Positions 1 through 10,243 of a stretch of DNA of 64,000 nt are shown here, one piece after another. The position numbers were made by a program, and so were the translations under genes. The DNA is from Taeniopygia guttata (lineage: Eukaryota; Chordata; Aves; Passeriformes; Estrildidae), in NCBI RefSeq assembly GCF_048771995.1, contig NC_133036.1, forward strand, positions 21,083,501 through 21,147,500. Direction: 5' to 3'. Under the pieces are notes generated by a model. The model did no database searches. It had not been told where the DNA came from and worked only from the letters and a program-made list of their open reading frames with translations. Within the stretch, counting starts at the first letter, position 1; every line of letters begins with the position of its first letter.

Positions 1-1947
1 TTCAATCATTTCCACACATTCATGCACAAGCTCATCCTCGTTCACCTGGCTGCGAAGAAACTGAGCTGGATTAAGATGGCTTGTTGTTTGAAGTTGCACA
101 TCATCTTGCTCCCTTAAAATAGCTTGATACTGCAGCATTCGGCTAGATGACAACCAATGACCCCCCTTCTGTTCCAAAACAGCCATTACCATGTGGGGAA
201 CATAAACATCTATCTTTCTTCCCAAAGTCAATTTCCGGGCTTCCTGTATTAAGAGCACCGTAGCCACAACAGCCCGCAAGCAAGGCGGCCAGCCGGTACT
301 TACTGCATCCAGTTGTTTAGAAAAATACCCCACAGGTCTCTTCCAGGATCCCAATTTCTGTGTTAGGACTCCTAAAGCCAATTTCTGCCTTTCGTACACA
401 TATAATTGAAAGTCTTTATTTAAATCTGGCAGCCCCAGAGCTGGGGCTTCTTTTAATGCTTGTTTCAGGTCCACAAAAGCCTTTTTCCTGATGGGAGTCC
501 AATCCAACTGGGGTTCCTTCAGGGCCTCATACAGAGGTTTGGCAATGAGCCCAAAATTTAAAATCCACAGTCTGCACCACCCCACCATACCTAGGAAGGA
601 TCTTAATTCTTGATGACTCCTAGGGAGGGGAATCGAGCAGATAGCTTCCACTCGGTTAGTTCCCAGGTGTCTCTGACCCTGAGCCAATTCGCAACCTAGG
701 TACAAGACATTTTTCCTTACCAATTGAGCTTTTTCTTTGGAGACCCGGTATCCCTCCTGTCCCAACATATTCAGCAGAGCGATGGTAAGGTCAATGCAAG
801 TTCCTTTGTCCTGTGTGGCTAAAAGGATGTCATCAACATATTGCAGTATTATGTAAGAAGTAGGAGATTCCTTTACCTGGGTTGTCTTCCATTCCTCCAG
901 CTCTTTTGCCAGCTGATTACCAAAAATAGTAGGGCTGTTTTTGAAACCTTGGGGTAACCGGGTCCAGGTGAGTTGCTTCTTCCTTTCTGTTGTAGGGTCC
1001 TTTCATTCAAAAGCAAAGTACTTTATGCTCTCTATTGCCAGTGGGATGCAGAAAAAGGCATCTTTTAAATCAATTACAGTGAACCACTCAAATTGCTCCG
1101 ACACAGATGTTAGCAAGGTATACGGATTGGCAACAACCGGGTGAATGTCCTTAACTATTTCATTGATGGCCCTTAAATCCTGCACTAATCTATACTTACC
1201 ATTTGGTTTCCTCACTGGAAATATTGGGGTATTATATTCTGATTTGCATTCCTTTAGTAGTCCTTGGGTTACAAATTGAGTGATCATTGGAGCCACCCCC
1301 CTTCGGGCCTCTAATTTAATGGGGTACTGTTTAACTCTCACCGGTTTTGCCCCTTCTTTCAGCTCTATCACAACTGGGTGTGCTGCCTTGGATTTCCCGG
1401 GGGTTCCCGTTTCCCATACCCAAGGCACCACGGCATTACTAATTTCATCAGGGATTGGAGCTGGATCCACTTCTTGAATTACAAAAATTTTCCCAATCTC
1501 CTCATCTGGGATCTCCAATTTAACACGGCCTCCTTCAAATAATATTTTGGCATTCAACAAAGATTGTAGGTCCCGCCCGAATAAAGGCTGGGGGCAATTT
1601 GGCATATATAAAAATTGGTGATCTAATTCCTTTCCTCCAAACTTTAAACTTAAGGGTTGCAAAAAGGGTCTTTCCTCTAATTGACCCGTAGCCCCTATTA
1701 CCTGTACCGTGGTGTCACTAAGGGGTCCTAATCGCTTATTCAAAACTGAATGTGTGGCTCCTGTGTCAACCATAAACTCCTGTTCCCTTCCAGCTACCTC
1801 TATTCTTACCCTTAAATCCCGGTCTAGACCGCTCTGATTCTGAAAATTTCCAAGCATCATCGCCTGAGCCTGTGCTTGGGCACCATCTACTGGCATCATT
1901 GGGAATCTTCCCACTAATCCAGCATTATTCCCTATCCCATTCCTCAC
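1..1947 (-). pseudogene. pol: ERV pro-pol: protease and reverse transcriptase, partial and disrupted
   Basis: This is the retroviral protease followed by reverse transcriptase. The protease active site DTGA is encoded at 1767-1756 (MVDTGATHSVL context). RT fingers and palm follow: YRLVQDLRAINEIV, then FTVIDLKDAFFCIPL with the first catalytic aspartate near 1071-1069. A TGA at 1005-1003 replaces the codon after YFAFE, a position that is tryptophan in gammaretroviral RTs. I checked every codon from 1002 to 1 by hand. The frame stays open and carries QLTWTRLPQGFKNSPTIFGN, the catalytic LQYVDDILL (YVDD at 840-829) and a connection-like region, then runs off the window before RNase H. The frame is continuous with the gag nucleocapsid upstream, with no stop between zinc knuckle and protease. 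The copy cannot make full-length pol without suppression of the TGA. Confidence 0.93.
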
Positions 1948-3573
1948 CGGACACTCATTCTTCCAATGTCCCAGTTGGCGACAAAAAGCACACTGATTTG
2001 GCCCTAACCCATTCTGTCTTCCATTGTTTGTTCCTAGTAACCCTAAGTCTTGGAAGGCCCCCCTTCCTACCCCAAATCCTCTACCACGACCCCTCCCGCG
2101 ACCCCTGCCTCATTGACCTCCTCCCCGTCCCGCAGTTTGTTGAATTATTGCCAATATCCCCGCCTGCTGCCGCTTAGCTGTTTCCTTCTCTCTATTATTA
2201 TACACTTTCCATGCCACCTCCAGCATTTTATCAAGCTTTCGGGTGTCATCCCCTTCCAACTTTTGTAGTTTCTTCCTAATATCATCCTGCGATTGTCCCA
2301 TGAATAATAGGGCTAACTGTAGTTGACCTGGTTCCTCATCAATTTCTAAATTAGTATACCGCCGAGCAGTTTCCCTCAGTCTCTCTAAACAGGCTGAGGG
2401 TGATTCATTCTTCTCTTGCCTTATCGAATATAACTTAGACCAGTTCAATGTTTTAGGCATCCCCGTCCGAACCCCCTCTATTAATAGGTCTTGATATTTT
2501 CGTATGGCTCTATAGCCCTCCGCGTTATTCGGGTTCCACCCCGGATCATCACTAGGAACCAGCTCATCCACAGTTTCCCTAGTCCTCTGCAACCTTATCT
2601 CTTCCCTGGCCCTTTCCCTGGTTGCCCGTAATACCATTTCCTTTTCTGTAGAATCCATTATAGTGTCCAATAACACCTGTAAATCATTCCAATCAGGATT
2701 CTGAGTTTTAATCACCATTTTCACTACTCATGCCACCCTTTCGGGGTCCTCCCGATAGCTGCCAGCTGATTGTTTCCAAATTACCAAATCACCCGGGGAG
2801 AAAGGAACCTTTATGAGAACCCTTCCCCCTTGAGGACCCATGGCCTCTCTCAAGGGTGCTATCATAAGAGGCCCTTCATTATTCCGCCTCCCATGCCGGG
2901 TCCTTGCTGCAATAGGGGTTCTTTGTTCTACGGGGGAACGGGTGTGAGAATTAGAATTGGCAGGGGCCTGCATCTCAACCTGACTCCCCGGAGAATCATC
3001 AAAATGGGTAGTTTCCCTCTCATCCTCATCCTCATCAGAGTCAGTCCCTAACTCCTCTTGCTCCTGCTCTGATCTTTCCCTAGGGAGTGACGGCGCCGAG
3101 GGAACAGGGCAAGAAGAAGGAGCAATTAATAAGGACAAATCCTCCTCTTGTCCAGAGGTTTTTACAGCACATTTTACACATACCTCCCTTGCCTTACACC
3201 CAGAACACTCATCCTGATTATCTTCAACCTTTAATACCATAATACCACACTCTTTTTGCCATTCAGTTTTCTGTCCTAAATAATAAAACAAATCCAAATA
3301 TGGTATCTCATCCCATTTCTCATTTTCCCTAAGGTATCGCATTAAGGGGGTTATCACCGAGGCATCCAATGTGCCGTTCAGGGGCCACTCCGGCCCCCCT
3401 TCAGATGCATAGAAGGGCCACCAATGATTACAATAATCCAGCATTTTTCTTTTATCCAAATCCTGATAAAACCCCGCACTTTTCCATCGTCTCAGTAAGC
3501 ATCCTAAAGGAGTATTCCCGGGCACCTTCCCATTAGATTGAACCAATGCCTTAAAGGTCTTAAACGGCATCAT
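1948..3573 (-). pseudogene. gag: ERV gag: matrix, capsid, nucleocapsid, with two TGA stops
   Basis: This is the structural polyprotein of the provirus. It starts at the ATG-ATG at 3573, directly after an in-frame TAA. The first segment (3573-2728, 281 codons) holds a matrix-like region (TPLGCLLRRW, YCNHWWPFY), a Cys pattern C-x2-C-x5-C-x2-C at residues 123-135, a PSAP late-domain motif at residues 158-161, an acidic linker and the capsid start. A TGA at 2730-2728 interrupts it. The second segment (to 2110) is the rest of capsid, including the major-homology-like stretch. A second TGA (2112-2110) lies in a Gly-Arg repeat of nucleocapsid. The zinc knuckle C-x2-C-x4-H-x4-C is intact at 1992-1951. 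All parts share one frame. Odd points: no Gly after the initiator Met, so no usual myristoylation signal, and no stop at the expected gag-pol border. Confidence 0.92.
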
Positions 3574-3752
3574 TTATAATACGTAACGCACACACCACAC
3601 TATAATTAAAAGTACCTTTAACAAAATCAAATACAAAGAAACTATTATTAGCTGCAACAATACCGTGAAAAGAAACATTAACTAAACCAACCAACTTGCC
3701 ACTACTCAACGCTGCGAGGGGCAAGTGCTGAGCCTGCGTAGCTTTCGCTTCG

Positions 3753-3758
3753 ACTTAC
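3753..3758 (-). promoter_or_regulatory. Putative major splice donor
   Basis: The minus strand reads CCGTAAGTCG here, a near-consensus donor, about 180 bases upstream of the gag ATG and 260 bases downstream of U5. This is the usual place for the donor used for subgenomic env RNA. The matching acceptor would be outside the window. Confidence 0.5.
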
Positions 3759-3992
3759 GGTCGGCGCCTAGGCTTTCCACCAAGACGTCTATATCCCAAC
3801 CTGGCGAAGATTACTGCCTCGTCTTATGGGCAGGAAACCAAAACCAACAACAGACAATAAAGCACCTTCAGGCTTACCTTCCACAGTCATCCGTCAGGCG
3901 CGGGGGTCGGGCGCAGACCGATGACTCCCCGAGAAGTCCTCGGTGCCGGCGTGGAGTGGATCAGAATGCGAACCGCCCCAGCCACCCTCGGA

Positions 3993-4010
3993 GTCCTGCC
4001 ACGGTCGCCA
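3993..4010 (-). promoter_or_regulatory. Retroviral primer-binding site, possibly tRNA-Arg
   Basis: On the minus strand the sequence just inside the LTR is TGGCGACCGTGGCAGGAC, beginning with the TGG that pairs with a tRNA CCA end. The first eight bases and the later GGACTC resemble complements of vertebrate tRNA-Arg 3' ends, but the middle does not match well, so the tRNA identity is a guess. Six bases separate it from the LTR's terminal CA, more than usual. Confidence 0.55.
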
Positions 4011-4066
4011 GAAAACTGTTGCCCGTAAAGAGAACACAAAACAACCAAAGTCGTTTTATGCGGTGC

Positions 4067-4072
4067 TTTATT
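4067..4072 (-). terminator. LTR polyadenylation signal
   Basis: Minus strand AATAAA in the R region (CCTCAATAAAGCACC context), roughly 40 bases after the expected start site. Cleavage is expected near 4050. Confidence 0.75.
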
Positions 4073-4138
4073 GAGGGCCCTGGGAGCCTGAGGACTAATG
4101 TCCAAAGTCAGAGCCCCCCGAGCTAACAAATCATTGCG

Positions 4139-4146
4139 TTTATATA
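4139..4146 (-). promoter_or_regulatory. LTR TATA box
   Basis: Minus strand TATATAAA, about 70 bp upstream of the AATAAA. Transcription would begin near 4110 and run toward gag. Confidence 0.75.
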
Positions 4147-4631
4147 GAGTCTATATCAACGGTTGCTTAATTCAACACATATTTGTCAACGTTACACTCC
4201 AACAATCATTTATTTACAAATTAATCCTTGTTTAAATTGAACATTTTTATGATCATAACTTCTCTTCACTCTGTTAGGTAAAAACAATGTATTCCCCCAA
4301 GATCTACCTATCCATCTTGTGAATAATGACATGTTCTACCACAGCCTACTCTTGGAATCTATTCTGAGATAAGTTCCTACCTCTTCAGTATTCCGTACTG
4401 CCCTTACCTAACAACTGTTTCTAACAACACACAGCCTATGGCCTACTAAGAATTCTAAGCCTTAGCCAAACTACTTCTACTAAACTTTTGCTAGTCTAAA
4501 ATGCAACACCTGGAATAGGAGGCAGTTTGTGTTTATGGCAACAAACATCACCAACAGTCCATTGGTAACAATTCAAATTGAGTTTGTTGACCTTGACCAG
4601 CTGCCAAGTCACTCACTCACCCTCCCCAACA

Positions 4632-5869
4632 AGATGGGGGGTAAAGTAAGATCAAAGGGCTCATGAATAACAATAAAGACATGAACATCATCAGAATTTT
4701 GCAAGATAAATTAGCTGGTATATGTAAAAAGCACAGTAGGATCTAATTTACCTAAATTAATAAATGTAGTTTTTTGTTTAGGTCTATTTAATATCAAGAC
4801 AAGAGGAATAATTAAAATATTAAAATGAAACTAAGATGTCTTCACCTCCCGAAAGTGAAAAAAAAGTTAATATTCATTTGCATATGAAAAAATTTAGATG
4901 TCTACGTCATGAAATTCCATTGCTAAAATATGAACATCCCAAGTGTAAGACCATAGGAAAAGTTAAGTCTCTTACCTGCTTCTGGTAGAAATTTAAAAGA
5001 ATGAAGTTAATGTATATAATACCAAGAAATTATGACAGATCTGATGACAATATCACTCTTAGAATCTGGAAGATCACTCAGTATGTTAACCACATGAACT
5101 GGTTTTACATATGAGTACCTCATGCAGAAAAACAAACATATTTTCGATTCAGAGGAAGCCCAGAAAACCCACACCACTTCCAGTGGGTTGAAACACATGC
5201 CTAAAGATTTTTGGGTAGAAGAGGGACTGCTCATACCTGCTTTGCTGAAGGAATTTTGGAGACAGTTTGGAGACCTTCTCCTTAAAATTACTCAAGTTTC
5301 ACTGAGATGAGACTTCCCCTCTACAGGATAAACACTTAAAGTTTCATTTTAAGGTTGATGAAAGGGACCTGCACCTTATAAATCAAGTGTTTACTGTGTG
5401 TGGTAAAAATCCAGTGTGGAAGTCTGAAAAGAAAACCTGATTAAGGAATACCAGGGAGTAAAAGTGCCTGTAAGGCCAGATAAGCATCTAGATTAGATAA
5501 GAATCCACAAAGAAACCTCTCAAAAAGAAATAACAAGTTCAGCAGTGAAGAAGGAAATACTGATTTCAAAAACTAGAATTTAAAAATATTATCATCCACA
5601 TGCTATTAAAGCTGTAGTTCTTTAATATTATGTGTTCAAACCTAGTTCAATGTATGAAGTTTTAAAAACTCTGGTGACCAACCACAGAGCAGTTAGAGAC
5701 TCTAAAATGTCATGGACAGCTAAAGGGTTTCCCATGCAAATAATGTTCCCAAAATTCAGAAGACATTAAAAGACAGCCTAACACTTGCTGCACTGTTTTT
5801 TCCCCTTGAGATTTCTGGAACAGTGAACTGGAATATCTCGGAGCTGTCCAAGGCCACTGGAATTTTTTA
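4632..5869. other. Unique AT-rich host DNA
   Basis: No repeat, RNA gene or coding signal recognised. Open frames here are short and have no domain-like content. Confidence 0.5.
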
Positions 5870-5969
5870 GCAGCAAAATGTGCCAGTGTTTGGAGCCTGT
5901 TATGTCCTTGTGCATCTTCCCTCAGGGAATGTGCTGTGGGTTAATAAGGCTGGAATGGACAGGGTGGTT

Positions 5970-6356
5970 TCTGGTGCGTCCCTCTCCCACAGCACCCCAA
6001 GTCAGGCCCTCGCTGTCCCCTCACTGTCCCCCTGCTGTCCTCCGCTCTGTCCTTTCGGGGGCAGCGGGCACAGAGCAGCCCCCATGGCACTGGCAAAGCT
6101 GCCAGCCCCCAGCAGCCCCCAGGATATCTCCTGTCCCCAGATCTCAGAGCCCAGCCCCGCCCGACGCACAAGGCAGCACTAGGGATGTGCTGGGGATGTC
6201 CTGGGGATATGGTGGGGATGATCTGGGGATGTGCTGCGGGCCCGGGGTTGGGCCAGTCCTGTCCGGCTGCGCCCACTGCTGGGATTCCTGCAACGCCCTG
6301 GGGACCAGACCCTCGCAACCCCACTGCTGGGCCAGAAGCTGGTGCCGGGGCTGGGA
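5970..6356. other. GC-rich tract with a short minisatellite
   Basis: C-rich sequence with overlapping open frames on both strands and no recognisable domain. From about 6180 to 6240 about five imperfect copies of an 11-12 bp unit (core CTGGGGATGT) are arranged head to tail. The overlapping frames are a product of base composition. Confidence 0.55.
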
Positions 6357-6440
6357 TCACAGAATATTCTAAGCAGGAAGGGACCCACAGGGATCATATT
6401 CACTCCCATTACACTGATTTCAGTTATTTCAATTAGATGA
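6357..6440 (-). mobile_element. CR1 LINE 3' fragment
   Basis: The plus strand carries a complement of a CR1 3' end (CACAGAATATTCTAAGCAGG then GGACCCACAGGGATCAT). It is a short tail piece lying just before another CR1 copy in the same orientation. Confidence 0.65.
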
Positions 6441-6446
6441 ATATCC

Positions 6447-6690
6447 ACAGAATCATGGAATGCTTTTGGTTGGAAGGGACCTTAAAGCTCATCTAATTCC
6501 AACCTCCTGTCCTGGACAGGGACAACCCGCACTAACCCAGGCTTCTCCATTCCCCAGTGTCCAGCCTGGCCTTGGACATTGCCATGGATCCAGGGGCAGC
6601 CACAGCTGTTCAGGTCACCCTGTGCCAAGGCCTCCCCACCTTCCCATGGAATAATTGCTTCCCAATATCCCATCTAGCCCTGCCCTCTGG
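6447..6690 (-). mobile_element. CR1 LINE, 5'-truncated
   Basis: Starts with the inverted CR1 tail (AGAATCATGGAATG, then TTGGAAGGGACCTTAAAGC) and continues through the inverted 3' UTR (GGATCCAGGGGCAGCCACAG). The CR1 3' end is at the left, so the element is on the minus strand. Confidence 0.88.
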
Positions 6691-6804
6691 CAGTGTTGTT
6701 CAGAAAATACAACACCAGAGGTTTATGTCCAAAAGGCGACAGAGTCGTAAAACTTCATTCAAATAAAGGGAGAGGCCAATGGGGCACACATCCGCAGGGG
6801 TCTC

Positions 6805-7180
6805 TGTGACAGTAGTTCTCTGGCCACAGAGAGCAGGCACAGACTTTCCCAGGCATTTTCCCAGGGAAGGCTCAGAGAAGCTCAGAGAAAAGAATGAGAA
6901 ACAATCCTTATCTCCACTTGTTGCACCTGCTGTTGTGCACATGTGGAATGTGTCATGGAGATTTGTTTACCAAAGGGTGATTTCTTAATTGGATACTGGA
7001 TGGTGTTTGGATTGATTGACCAATTAGGTCAAAGCTGTATTGGACTGGCTGTAAGGGTTACTGAGTTTCTTAATAAGTATAGTATAATACAGTATAAGAT
7101 GATATAACAAAGCAATCGATCAGCTTCCTGCAATCATGGAACCAATGCTAATTATTACCCAGCTGGAGGCTTGTGGCAAC
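6805..7180 (+). repeat. Solo LTR-like element (family L)
   Basis: Begins TGTGACAGTAGTTCTCTGG, contains CCAATTAGG and TATA-like AGTATAATACAGTATAAG, and a degenerate AATAAAGC (here AACAAAGC) near 7106. I recognise it as an avian ERV LTR type from general knowledge. The right boundary is approximate and I found no target duplication. Confidence 0.5.
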
Positions 7181-7489
7181 CTGTCAAGGTTTTGGAGGAT
7201 GCAGCCTCCTTTTGCCTTAAATTACTGGCTGCATGTTGCCCTCTTCCTTTCCCCATCAGCTGACGTACTATGAAGGTCCACACTTTCCGAATCACTTAAC
7301 CCATATCCGACCTTGATCATGTCCAGTTCAGCCTGGTGCAGACCCATTTGTCTGTTTCAGGAGCCAAGCTGTCTGGGCTCTGCCACAAACCTGGTGCTTG
7401 AAGCTGGTAGAGATATTAAGACCCATTTAAAAATCGTTAACACCCCTGCCCTCACCCATGGGATTGATTCTGAAGACATTAACATCCCT
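7181..7489. other. Unassigned sequence between LTR and CR1
   Basis: No recognised gene or repeat. It could be residual ERV leader sequence after the LTR at 6805, but I see no convincing primer-binding site. Confidence 0.4.
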
Positions 7490-8062
7490 ACCAGTGGGAG
7501 CCATTCCCTGTGTCCTGTCCCTCCATCCCTTGTCAATTGTCTCTCTCCATCTTTCCTGCAGCTCTTTCAGGCCCTGCAAGGCCACACTGAGTTCACCCCA
7601 AAGCTTTTCCTCTCCAGGTGAACAATTCCAGCTCTCCCAGCCTTTCCTCCCAGCAGAGCTGCTCCATCCATCTGCTCATCCTGGTGCCTCCTCTGGGCTT
7701 TCTGCAGCAGCTCCAGGTCCTGGCTGTGCTGGGCCCAGGGCTGGGGCAGCTCAGCAGGTGGGGTCTCACCTGAGCACAGGGGCAGAGGGGCAGAATCCCC
7801 TCCCCTGCTGCCCACGCTGGGCTCAGCCCAGGGCAGGGGTTTGGGGTCCCAGCACACGGCTGGGGCAGGGCCAGCTCTGCCCCACAGCTCCCCCAGGGCC
7901 TCTCCCAGGGCTGCTCCAGCTGCTCAGCCCCAGCCTGGACTGATCCTGGTGGCTGTCCTGGCCCCGACCCAGGTGTAGCCTCAGCATTTATCCTGCTAAA
8001 ACTCAGGAGATTCCCAGGGGCCACTTCTGGAGCATGTCCAGATCCCTCTGGATCACATTGCA
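7490..8062 (-). mobile_element. CR1 LINE, long 3' fragment
   Basis: The complement of this stretch is a CR1 3' region: GATCTGGACATGCTCCAGAA near 8050, then GACCTGGAGCTGCTGCAGA, GGGAGAGCTGGAATTGTTCA and the AAGATGGAGAGAGACAATTG block near 7550. The final tail is missing on the left. Long frames on both strands come from this GC-rich repeat and are not genes. Confidence 0.87.
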
Positions 8063-9058
8063 AACAGGTATGAGATAAACAGAGCATTTTGTACCTCCGA
8101 TTCCCTTCTGATTCAAGATAGATCTGTGTGGGAATTGGTCTGCCTGAGAGCAACGTCCAAAAAAGATTGTATGTGGAAAATATTTCTGGATTTGGTTTCA
8201 AAAGTCTCTTAAAATTATGAATCATATTATAACACCACTGCATAGCACTGAAAGTGTTTCCTGATGGAAATGATTGAATGTTAAGCAGTGCCATAAAATT
8301 GGGCAATATTTGTTCTCCCTTTGAATGAAATCAGCACTAAAAATTTTGAACTATACCTATTTATAAAACCACTTTTTTTCTAAACACTATTATGTATTTT
8401 TAGGAATATGAAACCAAACTTCATAGTATTAAAATGTGCTATATAAATTTAATTCATTGGAATATATGGTCATTGTATCTTTTCATGCATGTTAGCTGCA
8501 AAAGAGCTGTAAATGACAAGTTTATTTCTGAAGTTTTCCTATGTTTTCCTAAATGAGGACACAGATTAAAAATATTTTTTATAAAATGAAGCCAACAAAA
8601 CCAACCAACAAACAAACAAAAAACCCCAAATACAATGACCCTGTCCAAGTCTATAGAGAATATATAATAAGATTTAAAATCCCTCATCATATGCCAGACT
8701 CAAATGTTGTTATATACACATTTGAACTGACCCAGAGCAAGACTCCAAATTCTGTTCTGCACACCTGGTGCAATGTAATATTCTTTTACTGCCAAGAATA
8801 TGTGTCAGCACAAAGAGAACTGAATAATTTATTAATATTGTTCCTCTAACAGTTAGGCTTTTATGAGAACATCCAGAAATGTCTATAAAATATAATAAAA
8901 AGTTTTATTTTTAGCTTATCACAGAATAGTAAATGTAACAGGCTAACCTTAAGCAAAGATAAAGGATGCAGATATTCTCATAGCTCAGATTTTCTACTGC
9001 TGTTACTCACAGGTATTTACTCCAGGTGACGATGCAGCCTAAAAAATGTCTATTTCCT
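8063..9058. other. Unique AT-rich DNA with an A/C-rich simple repeat
   Basis: No gene seen. A purine-poor stretch of AACC/AAAC units lies at about 8594-8629. Confidence 0.5.
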
Positions 9059-9717
9059 TGTTCCAGATTGAAAAGCAAGATGGATTCTACTTGCCATCTG
9101 TATGGCAGTTGTCTTGTGTTAAGTGGGCAGTTGTTCCTTATCTCTTCCACAACCAATCGTCTCTCAGGGGAGGCATCTGCTGATAATGGGCTATTGAATG
9201 TCACTGCATGACTGAGAAGAACAAGAACATCCCCTTGTGAGATGCTCCACCCAGAGGGAGGAGTCAAGCATTCCTACCGGCATAGTCTTGAGATTCTGGC
9301 CCAACAGCACAGCTTTTTCTGTGCTGGATTTTCCCAGAGGAACAGCTGCCTTTTCCACTGCCTCTTCAAAGAAAGACTACAACCTTTTTCTACAGGATAA
9401 CTGCTCCAACAGAACCACATCTGACACTCCAGGAGGACTGCAGCCACAATTCCAACTGACCTGCTACCAACACCCTATCCAACAGGGTGTCAGGTTATTC
9501 TGACTCTGTCAGTGTTGTTTTGGTATACTGCATTGTTTATTTAATTTTTTATTTTCTTCCCTAATAAAGAATTGTTATTCCTGCTCCCATATTTTTGCCT
9601 GAGAGCCCCCCTTAATTTAAAATTTATAAAATTCAGAGGGAAAGGGTCTAAAGTTTTTCATTTCAGGGGAGGGACCTGCCTTCCTTAGCAAGACATCTGT
9701 CTTTCTAAACTTAGACA
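9059..9717 (+). repeat. Solo LTR, family A long form (copy A1)
   Basis: A 659-bp LTR starting TGTTCCAGATTGAAAAGC and ending CTAAACTTAGACA. It is flanked by an exact 5-bp duplication TTCCT at 9054-9058 and 9718-9722. AATAAA lies at 9563-9568. About 180 bp follow the poly(A) region that are missing from the shorter copies at 12996 and 60115 but present in the copy at 51297. No internal retroviral sequence is attached, so this is a recombined solo LTR. Confidence 0.88.
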
Positions 9718-10089
9718 TTCCTCTACAGTAAGTTTTAATTTTAAGCCTTTTTTCCTAAACGCAGAACTAATGTAAATTTAGAAGTATCTTCTGCCCACTT
9801 CATGCCCCACTCCTAAAATACAAAAGCAGAGTTAAAGGGAATGTAGGACCTGATAAGAAGTTTTGATTTTTCCCAATTGTAACCAGTCTAATCCAGGAAA
9901 GGAAAATAAATATGGAATTTACAGCATCCTGTGCATTATATTCAGGATGTTTTAGAGTTGTTTTACAAGGCTGAGTCCAGTTTTAAGACATCTCTGAATA
10001 AGAGAGTTCAAGATAAGCATATTTATCTTATAATTATTTAGAGTTTTGAAAGTTTGTCTTTGTTTCCTTCCTTGTCATCAGGAAATATC
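9718..10089. other. Unique AT-rich DNA
   Basis: Nothing recognised apart from the TTCCT target duplication at its left edge. Confidence 0.45.
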
Positions 10090-10195
10090 AAAGAATTATG
10101 GACTATCTGGAGTTGGAAGGGACCCACTAGGATCATTGAGTCCAACTCTTGGCTCTGCTAGGAACACTCAAAAATCCCACCTTATGCCTGAGATC
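10090..10195 (-). mobile_element. CR1 LINE 3' fragment
   Basis: Inverted CR1 tail: GGAGTTGGAAGGGACCCACT, then GATCATTGAGTCCAACTC and the adjoining 3' UTR. Confidence 0.8.
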
Positions 10196-10243
10196 CTGAA
10201 TTATTAAAGAAATATGGATATTGATCTAGTACCAATATCCAAC

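Larger units (their letters stand above)
3574..4016 (-). other. ERV 5' leader between LTR and gag
   Basis: This is the untranslated leader between the U5 end (4017) and the gag ATG (3573). It holds the primer-binding site and a splice-donor-like GTAAGT (separate entries), with a GGCGCC palindrome (3763-3768) next to the donor that could belong to a dimer or packaging structure. An open plus-strand frame over it is antisense and without a recognisable product. Confidence 0.75.
1..4631 (-). mobile_element. Gammaretrovirus-like endogenous retrovirus, 5' half
   Basis: Reading from high to low coordinates, this stretch has the order of a simple retrovirus: LTR (4631-4017), primer-binding site, leader with a splice donor, gag, protease and reverse transcriptase. 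The provirus leaves the window inside pol, so RNase H, integrase, env and the 3' LTR are not visible. Capsid and pol features are of the gammaretrovirus (class I ERV) type: a capsid C-terminal region with the ESPSACLERLRETARRYT signature, one zinc knuckle, a DTGA protease and a YVDD polymerase site. Gag, pro and pol lie in a single reading frame with no frameshift, but three in-frame TGA codons interrupt it. The target-site duplication cannot be tested because only one end is present. Confidence 0.93.
4017..4631 (-). repeat. 5' LTR of the gammaretrovirus-like ERV
   Basis: A 615-bp LTR bounded by a perfect 5-bp terminal inverted repeat: TGTTG at 4017 and CAACA at 4631 on the plus strand. It has a TATA box at 4146-4139 and an AATAAA at 4072-4067, giving U3 of about 520 bp, R of about 60 bp and a short U5 of about 30 bp. 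The next plus-strand base, 4632, is host DNA. Confidence 0.88.

Noticed and set aside
3725..4126. Plus-strand 133-codon open frame across the ERV leader and LTR
   Set aside because: It is antisense to the primer site, splice donor and R region of the provirus, and its product shows no known motif.
7593..8306. Minus-strand 237-codon open frame
   Set aside because: It lies over a GC-rich CR1 3' region and has no protein domain. Similar frames appear in every CR1 copy on both strands.
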